Positions 28,106 through 37,119 of a stretch of DNA of 64,000 nt are shown one piece after another (position 1 is the stretch's first letter; every line of letters begins with the position of its first letter). Location of the stretch: positions 1,178,001 to 1,242,000 of the forward strand of contig OZ244200.1 in assembly GCA_965216845.1 (NCBI GenBank), in the 5' to 3' direction. A program made the translations under genes and the position numbers. The stretch comes from Panacagrimonas sp965216845 (GTDB lineage Bacteria; Pseudomonadota; Gammaproteobacteria; Nevskiales; Nevskiaceae). The notes under the pieces were generated by a model that made no database searches, was not told the origin of the DNA, and saw only the letters and a list, made by a program, of their open reading frames with translations.

Positions 28106-29562
28106 ACGCTTTCGAACACCAGATCCGGATGCGTTAACTTGCCCAGCTTGAGCCGCGCTGCGTCCTGCACGTAATCATTGAGCAAGGCCCATGGCGCGCG
28201 ATCACCCTGTCGTGGCAAGACATCGGCGCCGCGTGCCACATAACCGGATTGCAGGCTGCCCATGACGGTTTCGTCCAATTGTTTTGCCGTTCCAGGTTTG
28301 GGGACCACAATCTGCGTGCCGGTCTTGTCCATGTGACGGATGATGCGGCAGAAGTGCTCGCAAACGATATCGGCCTTCAAGGTCCAGGAGGCGTTGGTGT
28401 AGCCGGTAATGGCCAGCGCGTTGGGCACACCTTCCAACAACATGCCCTTGTAAACCATGCGGTCCTTGAGCTGGACGGTCTCACCGTCCACACACATTTG
28501 AGCGCCGCCCATGAGCTGCAATTGCAGGCCGGTGGCGGTGACGATGATGTCCGCGTCCATGTGTTCGCCGGTGTCTAGCTCAATGCCGGTTTGGTCGAAG
28601 CGCTGGATGGTACTGGTGAGGATTTGTGCATCCCCGCGCCGCAGGGCCTTGAACAGATCGCCGTCGGGCACCACGCACAGTCGCTGATCCCAGGGGTCGT
28701 AGTTCGGCGAAAAGTGGCGCCAGTCCACCTTGCCGCGCAGCTGTTTTCTGGTCAGGGTACGCAACAAGCGCCGCACCGCCGCAGGGCGTTTCCTGGAGGT
28801 CAGGTACAGCGTGCGTTGCAGCGCCACGTTGCGCGCCCGGGTTGCAGCGTAGACCGCCTTGATCGGCAACACCTTGGACAGCGCGTGCCACAGCGGGTCG
28901 ATCGCCGGAACCGACAGCACATAGGTGGGCGTTCGCTGCAACATGGCGACCTTGGCGCCCAGCTTCGCCAGCGAGGGCACCAGCGTGATGGCGGTCGCGC
29001 CGCTGCCGATGACCACCACCTTTTTGTCCTTCACCTGCAGATCTTGCGGCCAGTGCTGCGGGTGAATGATCTGACCCTTGAAATTCTCGCTGCCGGGAAA
29101 GTCCGGCGTGTAGCCCTGATCGTAGTTGTAGTAGCCGGTGGCGGCGATGACGAATTGCGCGGTCCAGCGTTCTTCGCTGCCATCGGCCTCGTTTTGCGTC
29201 GTCACGGTCCATCGGGCTTCGTCTGACGACCAGTCCGCACGCACCACCTTGCGGCCGAAGTGGATGTTTTCGGTGACCTTGAATGCTTCTGCGGTTTCAC
29301 GCACGTAGTTGCGAATCGAATCCCCGTCCGCCAGCACCTTGGAGGCCCGCCAGGGTCGGAAGCTGTAGCCGAAGGTGGTCATGTCCGAGTCGGAGCGGAT
29401 GCCGGGGTAGCGGAACAAGTCCCAGGTGCCGCCGATGGCCTGACGGCGCTCCAGGACCGCGTAGCTCTTCTTGTTCTTGAACTTTCGCGTGATGTGACAG
29501 GCGGCGCCGATGCCGGAAAGGCCGGCACCCAGAATCAGGATGTCGAAGTGATGATGGCTCAT
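28102..29562 (-). CDS. Flavin-dependent monooxygenase, Baeyer-Villiger type
   Basis: The 486-residue protein has an N-terminal FAD-binding motif (ILGAGLSGIGAACH) and a second Rossmann motif for NADPH (VVIGSGATAITLVP). Between them lies FKGQIIHPQHWPQ, matching the type I Baeyer-Villiger fingerprint FxGxxxHxxxW. Such enzymes oxidise ketones to esters or hydroxylate organic substrates. The start at 29562 (MSHHHFDIL) is where homology begins; the longer ORF to 29754 adds unrelated residues. It is divergent from the hypothetical gene at 29792. Confidence 0.9.
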   Translation of the reverse strand: MSHHHFDILILGAGLSGIGAACHITRKFKNKKSYAVLERRQAIGGTWDLFRYPGIRSDSDMTTFGYSFRPWRASKVLADGDSIRNYVRETAEAFKVTENIHFGRKVVRADWSSDEARWTVTTQNEADGSEERWTAQFVIAATGYYNYDQGYTPDFPGSENFKGQIIHPQHWPQDLQVKDKKVVVIGSGATAITLVPSLAKLGAKVAMLQRTPTYVLSVPAIDPLWHALSKVLPIKAVYAATRARNVALQRTLYLTSRKRPAAVRRLLRTLTRKQLRGKVDWRHFSPNYDPWDQRLCVVPDGDLFKALRRGDAQILTSTIQRFDQTGIELDTGEHMDADIIVTATGLQLQLMGGAQMCVDGETVQLKDRMVYKGMLLEGVPNALAITGYTNASWTLKADIVCEHFCRIIRHMDKTGTQIVVPKPGTAKQLDETVMGSLQSGYVARGADVLPRQGDRAPWALLNDYVQDAARLKLGKLTHPDLVFESV

Positions 29563-29791
29563 CGGTGATTGCTCCAGAGCTTGGCGCCTTGGTGGCGCAG
29601 GCCATGCGGTTTGAATTGTGACATTCTCCAATGTCATATTCGGATTGCGGAATGGCCGAACGCCATTTTGCGGTGGCGCGGCGGACAATCCCTTTTCTGA
29701 ACAGCGCGTTCGGGAGCCGTGATAGGGTCGGCTTCTGGCGACGGATGGCGTCAATCATGTCGAATCTCTCGATGACCGAACGTGCGGTGGT

Positions 29792-30337
29792 GTGGACCAC
29801 GTGACAATTGCAACGCCGGGTGCCGTAACGCCGATGTCGCGCATCGGCCTTGCGGCTTTGCAGGCGCTGTTTCGCGCTGCTGGCTTGACGGTCTCCCAGC
29901 TTGCCGAAAACGCCGCCATTCCCGGCAGTTTCTGGGGCGCGCCGGAGGCGGGGTTGATTGGCCATCGGCTATATGTGCGAGCGGATACGCCGGTGCATTC
30001 AGCGCTGCACGAGGCCTGCCATTACCTTTGCCTGGACGAAACAAGACGGCCCAGCCTGCATACCGACGCCGGTAGCAGTGACGTGGAAGAAAACGCCGTG
30101 TGTTATCTGCAATGCCTGCTGGCCGAGCAGCTTGCTGGTTATTCCATGGCGCAGTGTTTTGCGGACATGGACGCCTGGGGATATAACTTCGTGCTCGGTA
30201 GCGCGCGGGCCTGGTTCAATAATGACAGCGAGGATGCGCGCGATTATTTGAGGCGACTGGTGTTGCCTCGCCTAAGGCGTTCCGGGATTCGTATCGAGCT
30301 ACCGCCCGTGGAAAGTGCCACTCAAGCCTTGGCTTGA
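29792..30337 (+). CDS. Conserved hypothetical protein with HExxH-like motif
   Basis: The 181-residue protein (GTG start; an ATG at 29834 is equally possible) resembles uncharacterised proteobacterial proteins. It contains VHSALHEACHYLC, an HExxH-type motif (HEACH), followed about 30 residues later by DVEENAVCYLQCLLAEQ, where a Glu could be a third zinc ligand. A C-terminal block (MDAWGYNFVLGSARAWF) is also characteristic. No signal peptide is obvious. Zincin-like activity is only a hypothesis. The 3' end overlaps gpmA on the other strand by 16 bp. Confidence 0.72.
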   Translation: MDHVTIATPGAVTPMSRIGLAALQALFRAAGLTVSQLAENAAIPGSFWGAPEAGLIGHRLYVRADTPVHSALHEACHYLCLDETRRPSLHTDAGSSDVEENAVCYLQCLLAEQLAGYSMAQCFADMDAWGYNFVLGSARAWFNNDSEDARDYLRRLVLPRLRRSGIRIELPPVESATQALA

Positions 30338-31065
30338 TTGGCGACCGCTTCCGCCGCCTTGCGGGCCGCTTCGGCGTCGCCCAGATAGGCGTGGCTGATG
30401 ACGTTCAGTTCCGCGTCCAGCTCAAATTGCAAGGGAATGCCGGTAGGAATATTCAGCTCGACAATTTCCTGCTCGGAAATATTATTCAGATACTTATACA
30501 AGGCGCGCAGCGAATTTCCGTGCGCGGTCACCAGCACGGTCAATCCTTGCTTGAGCTGTGGCGCGATGCGGTCGTGCCAATAAGGCAATACACGGTCCAG
30601 CGTGGTCTTGAGCGACTCGGTGCCCGGTAGCACGCGTGCGTCCAGGTTGGAATAACGCGCGTCCTGACGCGGGTGGCCGGGGTCGTCGCTGGCCATTTCC
30701 GGTGGTGGAATATCGTAGGAGCGACGCCAGACTTTCACCTGCGCTTCGCCGTGCTTGGCGGTGGTTTCGGCCTTGTCCAGGCCTTGCAGCGCGCCGTAAT
30801 GCCGCTCGTTCAAGCGCCAGCTTTTTTCCACGCCCAGCCACATCTGATCCAGTTCTTCCAGGGCGAGATCCAGCGTGCGATTGGCGCGCCGCAATACCGA
30901 GCTGTGCGCGGCGTCAAAGCGCAGACCTTGCTCGCGCATCAGTGCGCCAGCCTGGCTCGCTTCGGCGCGGCCCCTATCGGTCAGGTCCACGTCCACCCAG
31001 CCGGTGAAGCGGTTTTCAAGATTCCACTGGCTCTGGCCGTGACGTAGGAGAACAAGCGTGGGCAT
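30322..31065 (-). CDS. gpmA: 2,3-bisphosphoglycerate-dependent phosphoglycerate mutase
   Basis: The 247-residue enzyme interconverts 3- and 2-phosphoglycerate in glycolysis. LVLLRHGQSQWNLENRFTGW holds the phosphorylated His9. LNERHYGALQGLDKAET and the second active-site histidine in VTAHGNSLRALYKYL are intact. Length matches E. coli GpmA. It follows the gamma-carbonic-anhydrase gene on the same strand after 6 bp. Confidence 0.97.
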   Translation of the reverse strand: MPTLVLLRHGQSQWNLENRFTGWVDVDLTDRGRAEASQAGALMREQGLRFDAAHSSVLRRANRTLDLALEELDQMWLGVEKSWRLNERHYGALQGLDKAETTAKHGEAQVKVWRRSYDIPPPEMASDDPGHPRQDARYSNLDARVLPGTESLKTTLDRVLPYWHDRIAPQLKQGLTVLVTAHGNSLRALYKYLNNISEQEIVELNIPTGIPLQFELDAELNVISHAYLGDAEAARKAAEAVANQAKA

Positions 31066-31071
31066 GAGGCA

Positions 31072-31602
31072 TTAACTCTGATTGAGGTATTTGTTTTTGA
31101 CGCGCACATAATGCGCGGCGGAATAACGCAGATTTTCCAGTTCGGACGCGGTCAGCGCTCTCGCCGGCTTGGCCGGCGAACCGCGATGCAGCCAGCCGCT
31201 GCGCAAGGTTTTTGCCGGCGAAACCAGGCTGCCGGCGGCGACGAAAACATCGTCTTCGATCACGGCGCCGTCCAGCACGATGGCGCCCATGCCGATCAGG
31301 ACCCGGTTGCCGATGCGGCAGGCGTGCAGGATGGCGCCGTGACCGACGGTGACATCGTCGCCGATCAGCAGCGGCGATCCGCCGGGTGAATAGGGCCCGT
31401 CGTGGGTGACATGCAGCACGGCGTTGTCCTGAATATTGCTGCGTGCGCCGATGCGGATGTGATGCACATCGCCACGCACGGCGGCGAACGGCCAGATCGA
31501 GCTGTCCTGACCGATCTGTACGTCGCCGATGACGCGCGCGGCTTCATCCACGTAGACGCCCTGCGCGAGCTGCGGGCGGATGCCGTCATAGGGGCGCAGC
31601 AT
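31072..31602 (-). CDS. Gamma-carbonic-anhydrase-family protein (YrdA-like)
   Basis: The 176-residue protein is a left-handed beta-helix of hexapeptide repeats. The family histidines are visible in NAVLHVTHDGP and TVGHGAILHACRIG, where they bind the metal. Members are trimers; catalytic activity varies, so the family name is safer than carbonic anhydrase. Its ATG overlaps the stop of the esterase gene, so both are likely cotranscribed. Confidence 0.93.
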   Translation of the reverse strand: MLRPYDGIRPQLAQGVYVDEAARVIGDVQIGQDSSIWPFAAVRGDVHHIRIGARSNIQDNAVLHVTHDGPYSPGGSPLLIGDDVTVGHGAILHACRIGNRVLIGMGAIVLDGAVIEDDVFVAAGSLVSPAKTLRSGWLHRGSPAKPARALTASELENLRYSAAHYVRVKNKYLNQS

Positions 31603-32507
31603 CAGGGCTGCAGGGGAACGGTTTCAATGCCGCCGGTGGGTGCGTTGCTGTCCACATAGCGTTGATCCGACCAGCGCGTGACGAAGTCGGCAACGTGCTG
31701 GATCACGTCGGTCTGGCCGCGCAGCGGGCGCGACAGCGAGGCCACCATGCGCCCATGACCCATCTTGGGGTAGATCACGGTTTCCACCGGGCCGCCGGCC
31801 TTGGACACGGCAGCGGCGAGGTTGCGGGTATTTTTCACCCACACGGTGTCGTCATCTTCGCCGTGCATCAGCAGCATGGGCGGGTTGTCGCCTTCGGCGA
31901 ACAGGACGGGCTGGGAGTATTCGAAGTTTTCCGGCGGCCCGAAGATGTCGCGCAGCGTGGGGTCGGTAATCGGCAGGAAGTCGTAGGGTCCGGCCAGGCC
32001 GATCATGCCGCGCAACATGCTGCGTGAGCCCCCGACTTTCTCCAGATAGATTTCACGCACCGACAACAAGGCGGCGATGTGCGCGCCGGCCGAATGGCCC
32101 ATGACGAATATCTTTTGTGGATTGCCGCCGTATTGCTGCACGTTGCCGTTCAGCCATTTCACCGCCCGCGCGCCGTCTTCGACGAAGGCCGGGAAGCGTA
32201 CCTTGGGATACAGCCGATAGTCGGCGATGGCGGCAACGAAACCGCGTGATGCCAGCGCTTCGCCGACGAACTTGTATTCGTCCTTGGAGCCCGACGACCA
32301 GCGCCCGCCGTAGAAAAACAGCACCACCGGCGCGTTTTGCAGGCCGTTGGGCGTATAGATATCCATTCGCAGGTCCTGGCCCGGCGAATAGATGACGTTG
32401 GTGGCGGTCTTGTAACCGCTTTCCGGGGTCAGATTGTTCAGCACCTGGGTGCCGGAACATCCGGCCAGCAAGACGGCTGAAATCAGAAAAACAAGAATGG
32501 ATCGCAC
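31602..32507 (-). CDS. Alpha/beta-hydrolase lipoprotein (BD-FAE/esterase type)
   Basis: The 301-residue protein has a lipobox (LLAGC, Cys17) and is probably membrane-anchored in the periplasm. The oxyanion region PVVLFFYGGRWSSGSK and the nucleophile motif GHSAGAHIAALLS fit feruloyl-esterase/carboxylesterase-like enzymes. An Asp in LLMHGEDDDTVW and His in YPKMGHGRM complete the triad. The substrate is unknown. It is first in a likely three-gene unit with the gamma-CA and gpmA genes. Confidence 0.88.
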   Translation of the reverse strand: MRSILVFLISAVLLAGCSGTQVLNNLTPESGYKTATNVIYSPGQDLRMDIYTPNGLQNAPVVLFFYGGRWSSGSKDEYKFVGEALASRGFVAAIADYRLYPKVRFPAFVEDGARAVKWLNGNVQQYGGNPQKIFVMGHSAGAHIAALLSVREIYLEKVGGSRSMLRGMIGLAGPYDFLPITDPTLRDIFGPPENFEYSQPVLFAEGDNPPMLLMHGEDDDTVWVKNTRNLAAAVSKAGGPVETVIYPKMGHGRMVASLSRPLRGQTDVIQHVADFVTRWSDQRYVDSNAPTGGIETVPLQP

Positions 32508-32714
32508 GAAATCTTCCTCGTCTGCGGATGTCGCAAATGGTCGCTCTTGACCCGCATGGGACCATGAACCGGGCGCAATGTTACCGCAGCGCCCGGCTGT
32601 TACGCGGTCCTGGGATCAGGCAAACGCTGAAGTATTGGCCGACCTGATGCTGCCAACACTTTGGCGTCTCCCCAGTTAGACTGCCGGCTGAAGCCAAATC
32701 CAGGAGGCCTGTTG

Positions 32715-33284
32715 ATGGAAACCTATTTGATGCTGGCCGCGCTTGCGGCTGTCATTATTTATGCGGTGATCATCTATAACGGCCTGGTTTCGCTCAAGCA
32801 CGGCGTCAGCAAGGCCTGGAGCAATATCGACGTCCTGCTGCGTCAGCGGCACGACGAGTTGCCCAAGCTGATCGAGTCCTGCAAGCAATACATGCAGTTT
32901 GAACGCCACACGCTGGAGCAGGTGATGCACGCGCGCACCGGCGCCGACCAGGCGCGCAAGCGTGGTGACGTCAAAGGCGTTGGCGCGGCTGAATCCGTGA
33001 TCCGTGCGGGTCTGGGCAATATCCAGGCGACGGTGGAAGCCTATCCGGAACTCAAGGCGAACCAGTCCATCCAGACCCTGCTGGGGCGCGTGTCGAGCCT
33101 GGAAAACGGCATCGCGGACCGGCGCGAGTTCTATAACGAGAGCGTCAACCTCAACAATGTGCGCATCGAACAGTTTCCGGACGTCATCATCGCCCGCATG
33201 TTCAAGTTTGGCGCCGCGCAGCTGCTGGAATTTGACCAGGCCAGCCTCAAAGACGTGGATTTCAAGGCGGCGTTTGGATCCTGA
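32715..33284 (+). CDS. LemA family protein
   Basis: The 189-residue protein has one N-terminal membrane helix (about residues 3-22) and a soluble helical domain. The LemA signature includes YNGLVSLKHGVSKAWSNIDV, LLRQRHDELPKLIESCK and DRREFYNESVNLNN. A strong AGGAGG site at 32702-32707 fixes the ATG at 32715. The next gene encodes a GIDE-domain protein, a frequent LemA partner. The pair's function is unknown. Confidence 0.93.
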   Translation: METYLMLAALAAVIIYAVIIYNGLVSLKHGVSKAWSNIDVLLRQRHDELPKLIESCKQYMQFERHTLEQVMHARTGADQARKRGDVKGVGAAESVIRAGLGNIQATVEAYPELKANQSIQTLLGRVSSLENGIADRREFYNESVNLNNVRIEQFPDVIIARMFKFGAAQLLEFDQASLKDVDFKAAFGS

Positions 33285-33323
33285 AGGCTGGGGCGCCCGA
33301 CCGGATGCCCAGGTAGTCCCGAG

Positions 33324-34292
33324 ATGAACGATTCCATCCAAAGCCGGCCGCATCCCTGGTTCGAGCCCTTCCACGCCTGGGTGACGCAGGCGACGCCAGA
33401 GACGTTTTGGTTTGGTTTGATCGTGGCCGGTGTCAGCGCCGTTGGTCTGGTGGTGATCGGCTTTGCCCGCTTGCGCCGCGCAAGACTGATGGAGGATACC
33501 CCGCGGTCACGAATTCGATCCGCCGCGCAGGGCTATGTGGAATTGGGTGGACGCGCGGGTTTGTTGCCGGGGCCGGAGATCGTCTCGCCGCTGACACGTC
33601 AACGCTGCTGTTGGTGGGATTATCGCGTTGAGTTGCGTCGCCGGACTTTCAGCAACGGCAAGTACCGCGACGTCTGGCAAACGGTGGAGGCGCAAACCTC
33701 CGCTGAGCTGTTTCTGCTTGATGACGGCACCGGCCGATGCATTGTCGATCCCGGCGGCGCCAAAGTCTGGCCCAGCCTGCGGCGGCAATGGCGCGGCGGC
33801 ACGCGGGTCCCGCAACGGGTGCCGAAAAAATCGCAATGGATCTCTTTTGGTTCCTACCGTTACACCGAGCGGCTGATTCGGCTGGACGATCCGCTCTATG
33901 CCATCGGTGCGTTCAGAACCGAGCAAGCGGTTGCCGGCCCTGGTGAGGCGGAAGCGTTCCGTGCCCGTCTGGTCGAACTCAAGAAGGATCAGGCCGGCCT
34001 GTTGGCGCGCTTTGATGCGAATCAGGACGGGCTGATTGATGCGGCGGAGTGGGAAACAGCGCGTCGCCAGGTGCGCGCCGAGGCGATGCAAACGCAGGTG
34101 GAGCCGGCGGTGGCCCCGGATCTGAATGTCCTGTCCAGGCCCGCCGACCGCAGGCCGTTTATCCTGTCCACCCAGCCCGAATCGGTACTCAGCCGTCGCT
34201 TCCGTTGGCAAGGATGGGGCGGCATCGTCGCCGGCATCACCAGCGGCGCGCTGACGGTTTACGCCGCCATCGTTCGCGGTGTGCTGACTTGA
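33324..34292 (+). CDS. GIDE-domain (MULAN-like) membrane protein with an EF-hand
   Basis: The 322-residue protein has membrane helices near both ends (about residues 27-48 and 298-318). The central part matches the GIDE domain, with YVELGGRAGLLPG, CCWWDYRVE and LFLLDDGTGRCIVDP. Residues about 230-243 form a canonical EF-hand loop, DANQDGLIDAAEWE, with all Ca2+ ligands. The RING domain of eukaryotic GIDE proteins is absent, so ubiquitin-ligase activity is not implied. It follows lemA after 39 bp. Confidence 0.85.
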   Translation: MNDSIQSRPHPWFEPFHAWVTQATPETFWFGLIVAGVSAVGLVVIGFARLRRARLMEDTPRSRIRSAAQGYVELGGRAGLLPGPEIVSPLTRQRCCWWDYRVELRRRTFSNGKYRDVWQTVEAQTSAELFLLDDGTGRCIVDPGGAKVWPSLRRQWRGGTRVPQRVPKKSQWISFGSYRYTERLIRLDDPLYAIGAFRTEQAVAGPGEAEAFRARLVELKKDQAGLLARFDANQDGLIDAAEWETARRQVRAEAMQTQVEPAVAPDLNVLSRPADRRPFILSTQPESVLSRRFRWQGWGGIVAGITSGALTVYAAIVRGVLT

Positions 34293-34345
34293 AATCCCCG
34301 CCACGCACGCCAGTGTGTGTTGACCCTCTCGCTCAAGCCTTGCCA

Positions 34346-36421
34346 ATGACTCATCCGCTCCAGCAACCACCCCAGCTCAATCAACTGCCTGATTTCGAGC
34401 GCATCGCACCCGAACATGCCGCCGAAGCGCTGGATCGGGTGCTGACGGAGAACCGTCACCGACTCGAGGACTTGTTGGGCAATCAGGCATCACCAGGCTG
34501 GCAAGGGCTGGTCGAACCGATGGAACAGATGAGTGAGGCCCTGTCCTGGGTGTGGGGGCCGGTGTCACATCTGTTCATGGTCAACTCCACCGACGCATGG
34601 CGCGCGGCCTATAACCAGGGCCTTCCCAAGGTCACGGAGTACCACCTGGAACTGTCGCAGTCCGAGGCGCTGTTTGAGGCTTATCAGCGACTGGCGGCGT
34701 CAGCCGAATTCGGCACGCTGTCACCAACACGGCAGAAGGTGGTGACGGACGCGATTCGGGATTTCAAGCTTTCCGGCGTGGGCCTCAAGGCCGAGGCCAA
34801 GCAGCGTTTCAAGGAAATTTCGCTGCGCTTGTCGGAATTGCAGACCAAGTTTGAAGAACAGCTGATGGACGCCACTCAGGCCTGGTCCCTGCACATCACC
34901 GATCAAGCCCGATTGGCCGGCATGTCGGCGGCGGCACTGGAGCAAGCCGCGGCCAAGGCGGCTGCCAAGAAACTGGACGGTTGGCTGTTGACGCTGGACT
35001 ACCCCAGTTTCGATGCGGTGATCAGCCATGCCGATGACAGGACGCTGCGCGAACAGCTCTACACCGCCTTTGCCACACGCGCTTCGGATCAAGGGCCGCA
35101 TGCCGGCCGGTTTGATAACAGCGCCTTGATGGATGAGATTCTGGCGCTGCGCGCCGAGCAGGCGGGGTTGCTGGGCTTTGGAAATTTTGCCGAGCTTTCC
35201 GTGGCCACCAAGATGGCGGATACGCCGGACCAGGTGGAAGCTTTCCTGCTGGATCTGGCGCAACGCGCGCGAACCGCGGCGCAGGCCGAGTTGCAGGCGC
35301 TGGGCGATTTGGCGCGCGCCATGGACGGGCTGGAAGAATTGCAGTCCTGGGATCTGGCCTACTACAGCGAAAAGCTCAGGCAACAGTCGCTGGGCTTGAA
35401 CGAGGAAGCGTTGCGTCCCTATTTTCCGCTGCCGGCGGTGCTGCAAGGCTTGTTCGACCTGATCCATCAGCTCTACGGGTATCGGGTGGAAGCCTGTGAG
35501 GGGCACCCGGTGTGGCATCCGGATGTGAAGCTGTATGCGCTGATGCAAGACGACGGCACGGTCATCGGTCGTTTTTATCTGGACCCTTATGCACGCGATC
35601 AGAAGCGCAGCGGCGCCTGGATGGATGAATGTCTGGGGCGTCGCCAAACCGAAGCCGGAACGCAGTTGCCGGTGGCCTACCTGGTGTGCAATTTCCGGCC
35701 ACCCTTGAAATCCGACGCCGGCGAACAACCCGGTCTGCTCACCCATGATGAGGTCGTCACCCTGTTTCACGAATTCGGTCACGGCCTGCACCATTTGCTG
35801 ACGCAGGTGGAGGCGTCGGCGCTGGCAGGCATTCGTGGCGTGGAATGGGATGCGGTGGAACTGCCGAGCCAGTTCATGGAGAACTGGTGCTACCAGCCTG
35901 CGCTGTTGAAGTCATTTGCCCGACACTGGCAAAGCGGTGAGGCGCTGCCGGACGCACAGATTGAAAAACTACGCACAAGTCGCGTGTTTCAGGCCGGCAT
36001 GGCGACCTTGCGGCAGATCGAATTCGCGCTGTTCGATCTGCGCCTGCATCGTGACTTTGACGCGGGGCAGGGCGCGCGTGTGATGCAGACACTGGAGCAG
36101 GTGCGTGATGAGGTGGCGGTGATGCGCCCGCCGGCGTTCAATCGTTTTCCCTGCAGTTTTTCGCATATTTTCGCCGGCGGTTATTCGGCCGGTTACTACA
36201 GCTACAAATGGGCCGAGGTTCTGTCCGCCGACGCCTTCGCCGCCTTCGACGAAGCCGGATTGAGCGCCGAGGCCATGCGCGAGACGGGACGCCGATTTCT
36301 GGATACCCTGTTGTCGCGCGGTGGATCGCGCACGGCGGCGCAGTTGTTCCGCGATTTTCGCGGTCGCGATCCCAGCCTGGAGCCGCTGTTGCGTCAGGAT
36401 GGGCTGATCAGCGCGACTTGA
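34346..36421 (+). CDS. prlC: Oligopeptidase A (M3 family)
   Basis: The 691-residue zinc peptidase carries HEFGHGLHHLL with HEFGH at residues 475-479. GAWMDECLGRR and FSHIFAGGYSAGYYSYKWAE match PrlC. It digests signal-peptide fragments and other oligopeptides in the cytoplasm. The ATG at 34346 (MTHPLQQPPQ) is chosen; the open frame upstream to 34049 overlaps the GIDE gene. The length is normal. Confidence 0.96.
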   Translation: MTHPLQQPPQLNQLPDFERIAPEHAAEALDRVLTENRHRLEDLLGNQASPGWQGLVEPMEQMSEALSWVWGPVSHLFMVNSTDAWRAAYNQGLPKVTEYHLELSQSEALFEAYQRLAASAEFGTLSPTRQKVVTDAIRDFKLSGVGLKAEAKQRFKEISLRLSELQTKFEEQLMDATQAWSLHITDQARLAGMSAAALEQAAAKAAAKKLDGWLLTLDYPSFDAVISHADDRTLREQLYTAFATRASDQGPHAGRFDNSALMDEILALRAEQAGLLGFGNFAELSVATKMADTPDQVEAFLLDLAQRARTAAQAELQALGDLARAMDGLEELQSWDLAYYSEKLRQQSLGLNEEALRPYFPLPAVLQGLFDLIHQLYGYRVEACEGHPVWHPDVKLYALMQDDGTVIGRFYLDPYARDQKRSGAWMDECLGRRQTEAGTQLPVAYLVCNFRPPLKSDAGEQPGLLTHDEVVTLFHEFGHGLHHLLTQVEASALAGIRGVEWDAVELPSQFMENWCYQPALLKSFARHWQSGEALPDAQIEKLRTSRVFQAGMATLRQIEFALFDLRLHRDFDAGQGARVMQTLEQVRDEVAVMRPPAFNRFPCSFSHIFAGGYSAGYYSYKWAEVLSADAFAAFDEAGLSAEAMRETGRRFLDTLLSRGGSRTAAQLFRDFRGRDPSLEPLLRQDGLISAT

Positions 36422-36452
36422 GGCCAGGCCCGAACAAGCGAAGGAGAAATCG

Positions 36453-37109
36453 ATGGCGGAAGTCTGTTTGATCGTTGGCGCCGGACCGGGCATTGGTCGC
36501 GCCTGTGCCTTGGCCTTTGCCAACCAGGGTTATGACATCGCGTTGGCGGCGCGGCACCCGCAAAAACTCAAGTCCATCGCCAGCGAAGTCAAGCTGGGTG
36601 AGCGCGCCGCCGAGGTTTATCAGGCCGACGCCGGCAACGAGGCTTCGCTGATTCAGCTGGTGTCCGAGGTTCGCGCCAGGCAGGGCGACCCGGCGGTGCT
36701 GATTTTCAATGCCGCCGACGCGGAAATGGCAAGGCCGACGCAGATTCCGCCGTCGCGCTTGCTGGAGGAGTTTCGCGCCAACGTGGTGGGCGCGCTGGTG
36801 CTGGCCGAGCAGGTCGCACCGGGCATGCGCGCGGTCGGCAAGGGCACCATTCTGATCACCGGCGGCGGTTTTGCCCAGGAACCCTCCACCGACTATGCCT
36901 CGCTGTCGCTGTGCAAGGCGGCCTTGCGCAATCTCACCTACACGCTGGCGCAGGAGCTGGGTCACGATGGCATTCACGTCGCCACCGTGACCGTGCACGG
37001 TCTGGTGCAAACCGGCACGCATTACGATCCGGACGTCATCGCCCAGACTTACCTGCGCTTGCACAAGCAGACCAAGGGCCATTTCGAAACCGAGGCGGTT
37101 TACAAGTAA
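36453..37109 (+). CDS. Atypical short-chain dehydrogenase/reductase lacking the catalytic Ser and Tyr
   Basis: The 218-residue protein has the SDR nucleotide-binding motif VGAGPGIGRACA and a NAAD-like element. In the usual active-site segment it reads LITGGGFA and YASLSLCKAALRNL. The catalytic Ser is replaced in a Gly run, and the Tyr expected four residues before Lys is Leu. Many such proteins are either catalytically distinct or act as cofactor-binding regulators. A GGAGAA ribosome-binding site precedes the ATG. It lies 10 bp before holA. Confidence 0.85.
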   Translation: MAEVCLIVGAGPGIGRACALAFANQGYDIALAARHPQKLKSIASEVKLGERAAEVYQADAGNEASLIQLVSEVRARQGDPAVLIFNAADAEMARPTQIPPSRLLEEFRANVVGALVLAEQVAPGMRAVGKGTILITGGGFAQEPSTDYASLSLCKAALRNLTYTLAQELGHDGIHVATVTVHGLVQTGTHYDPDVIAQTYLRLHKQTKGHFETEAVYK

Positions 37110-37119
37110 TGGGCGCTGA

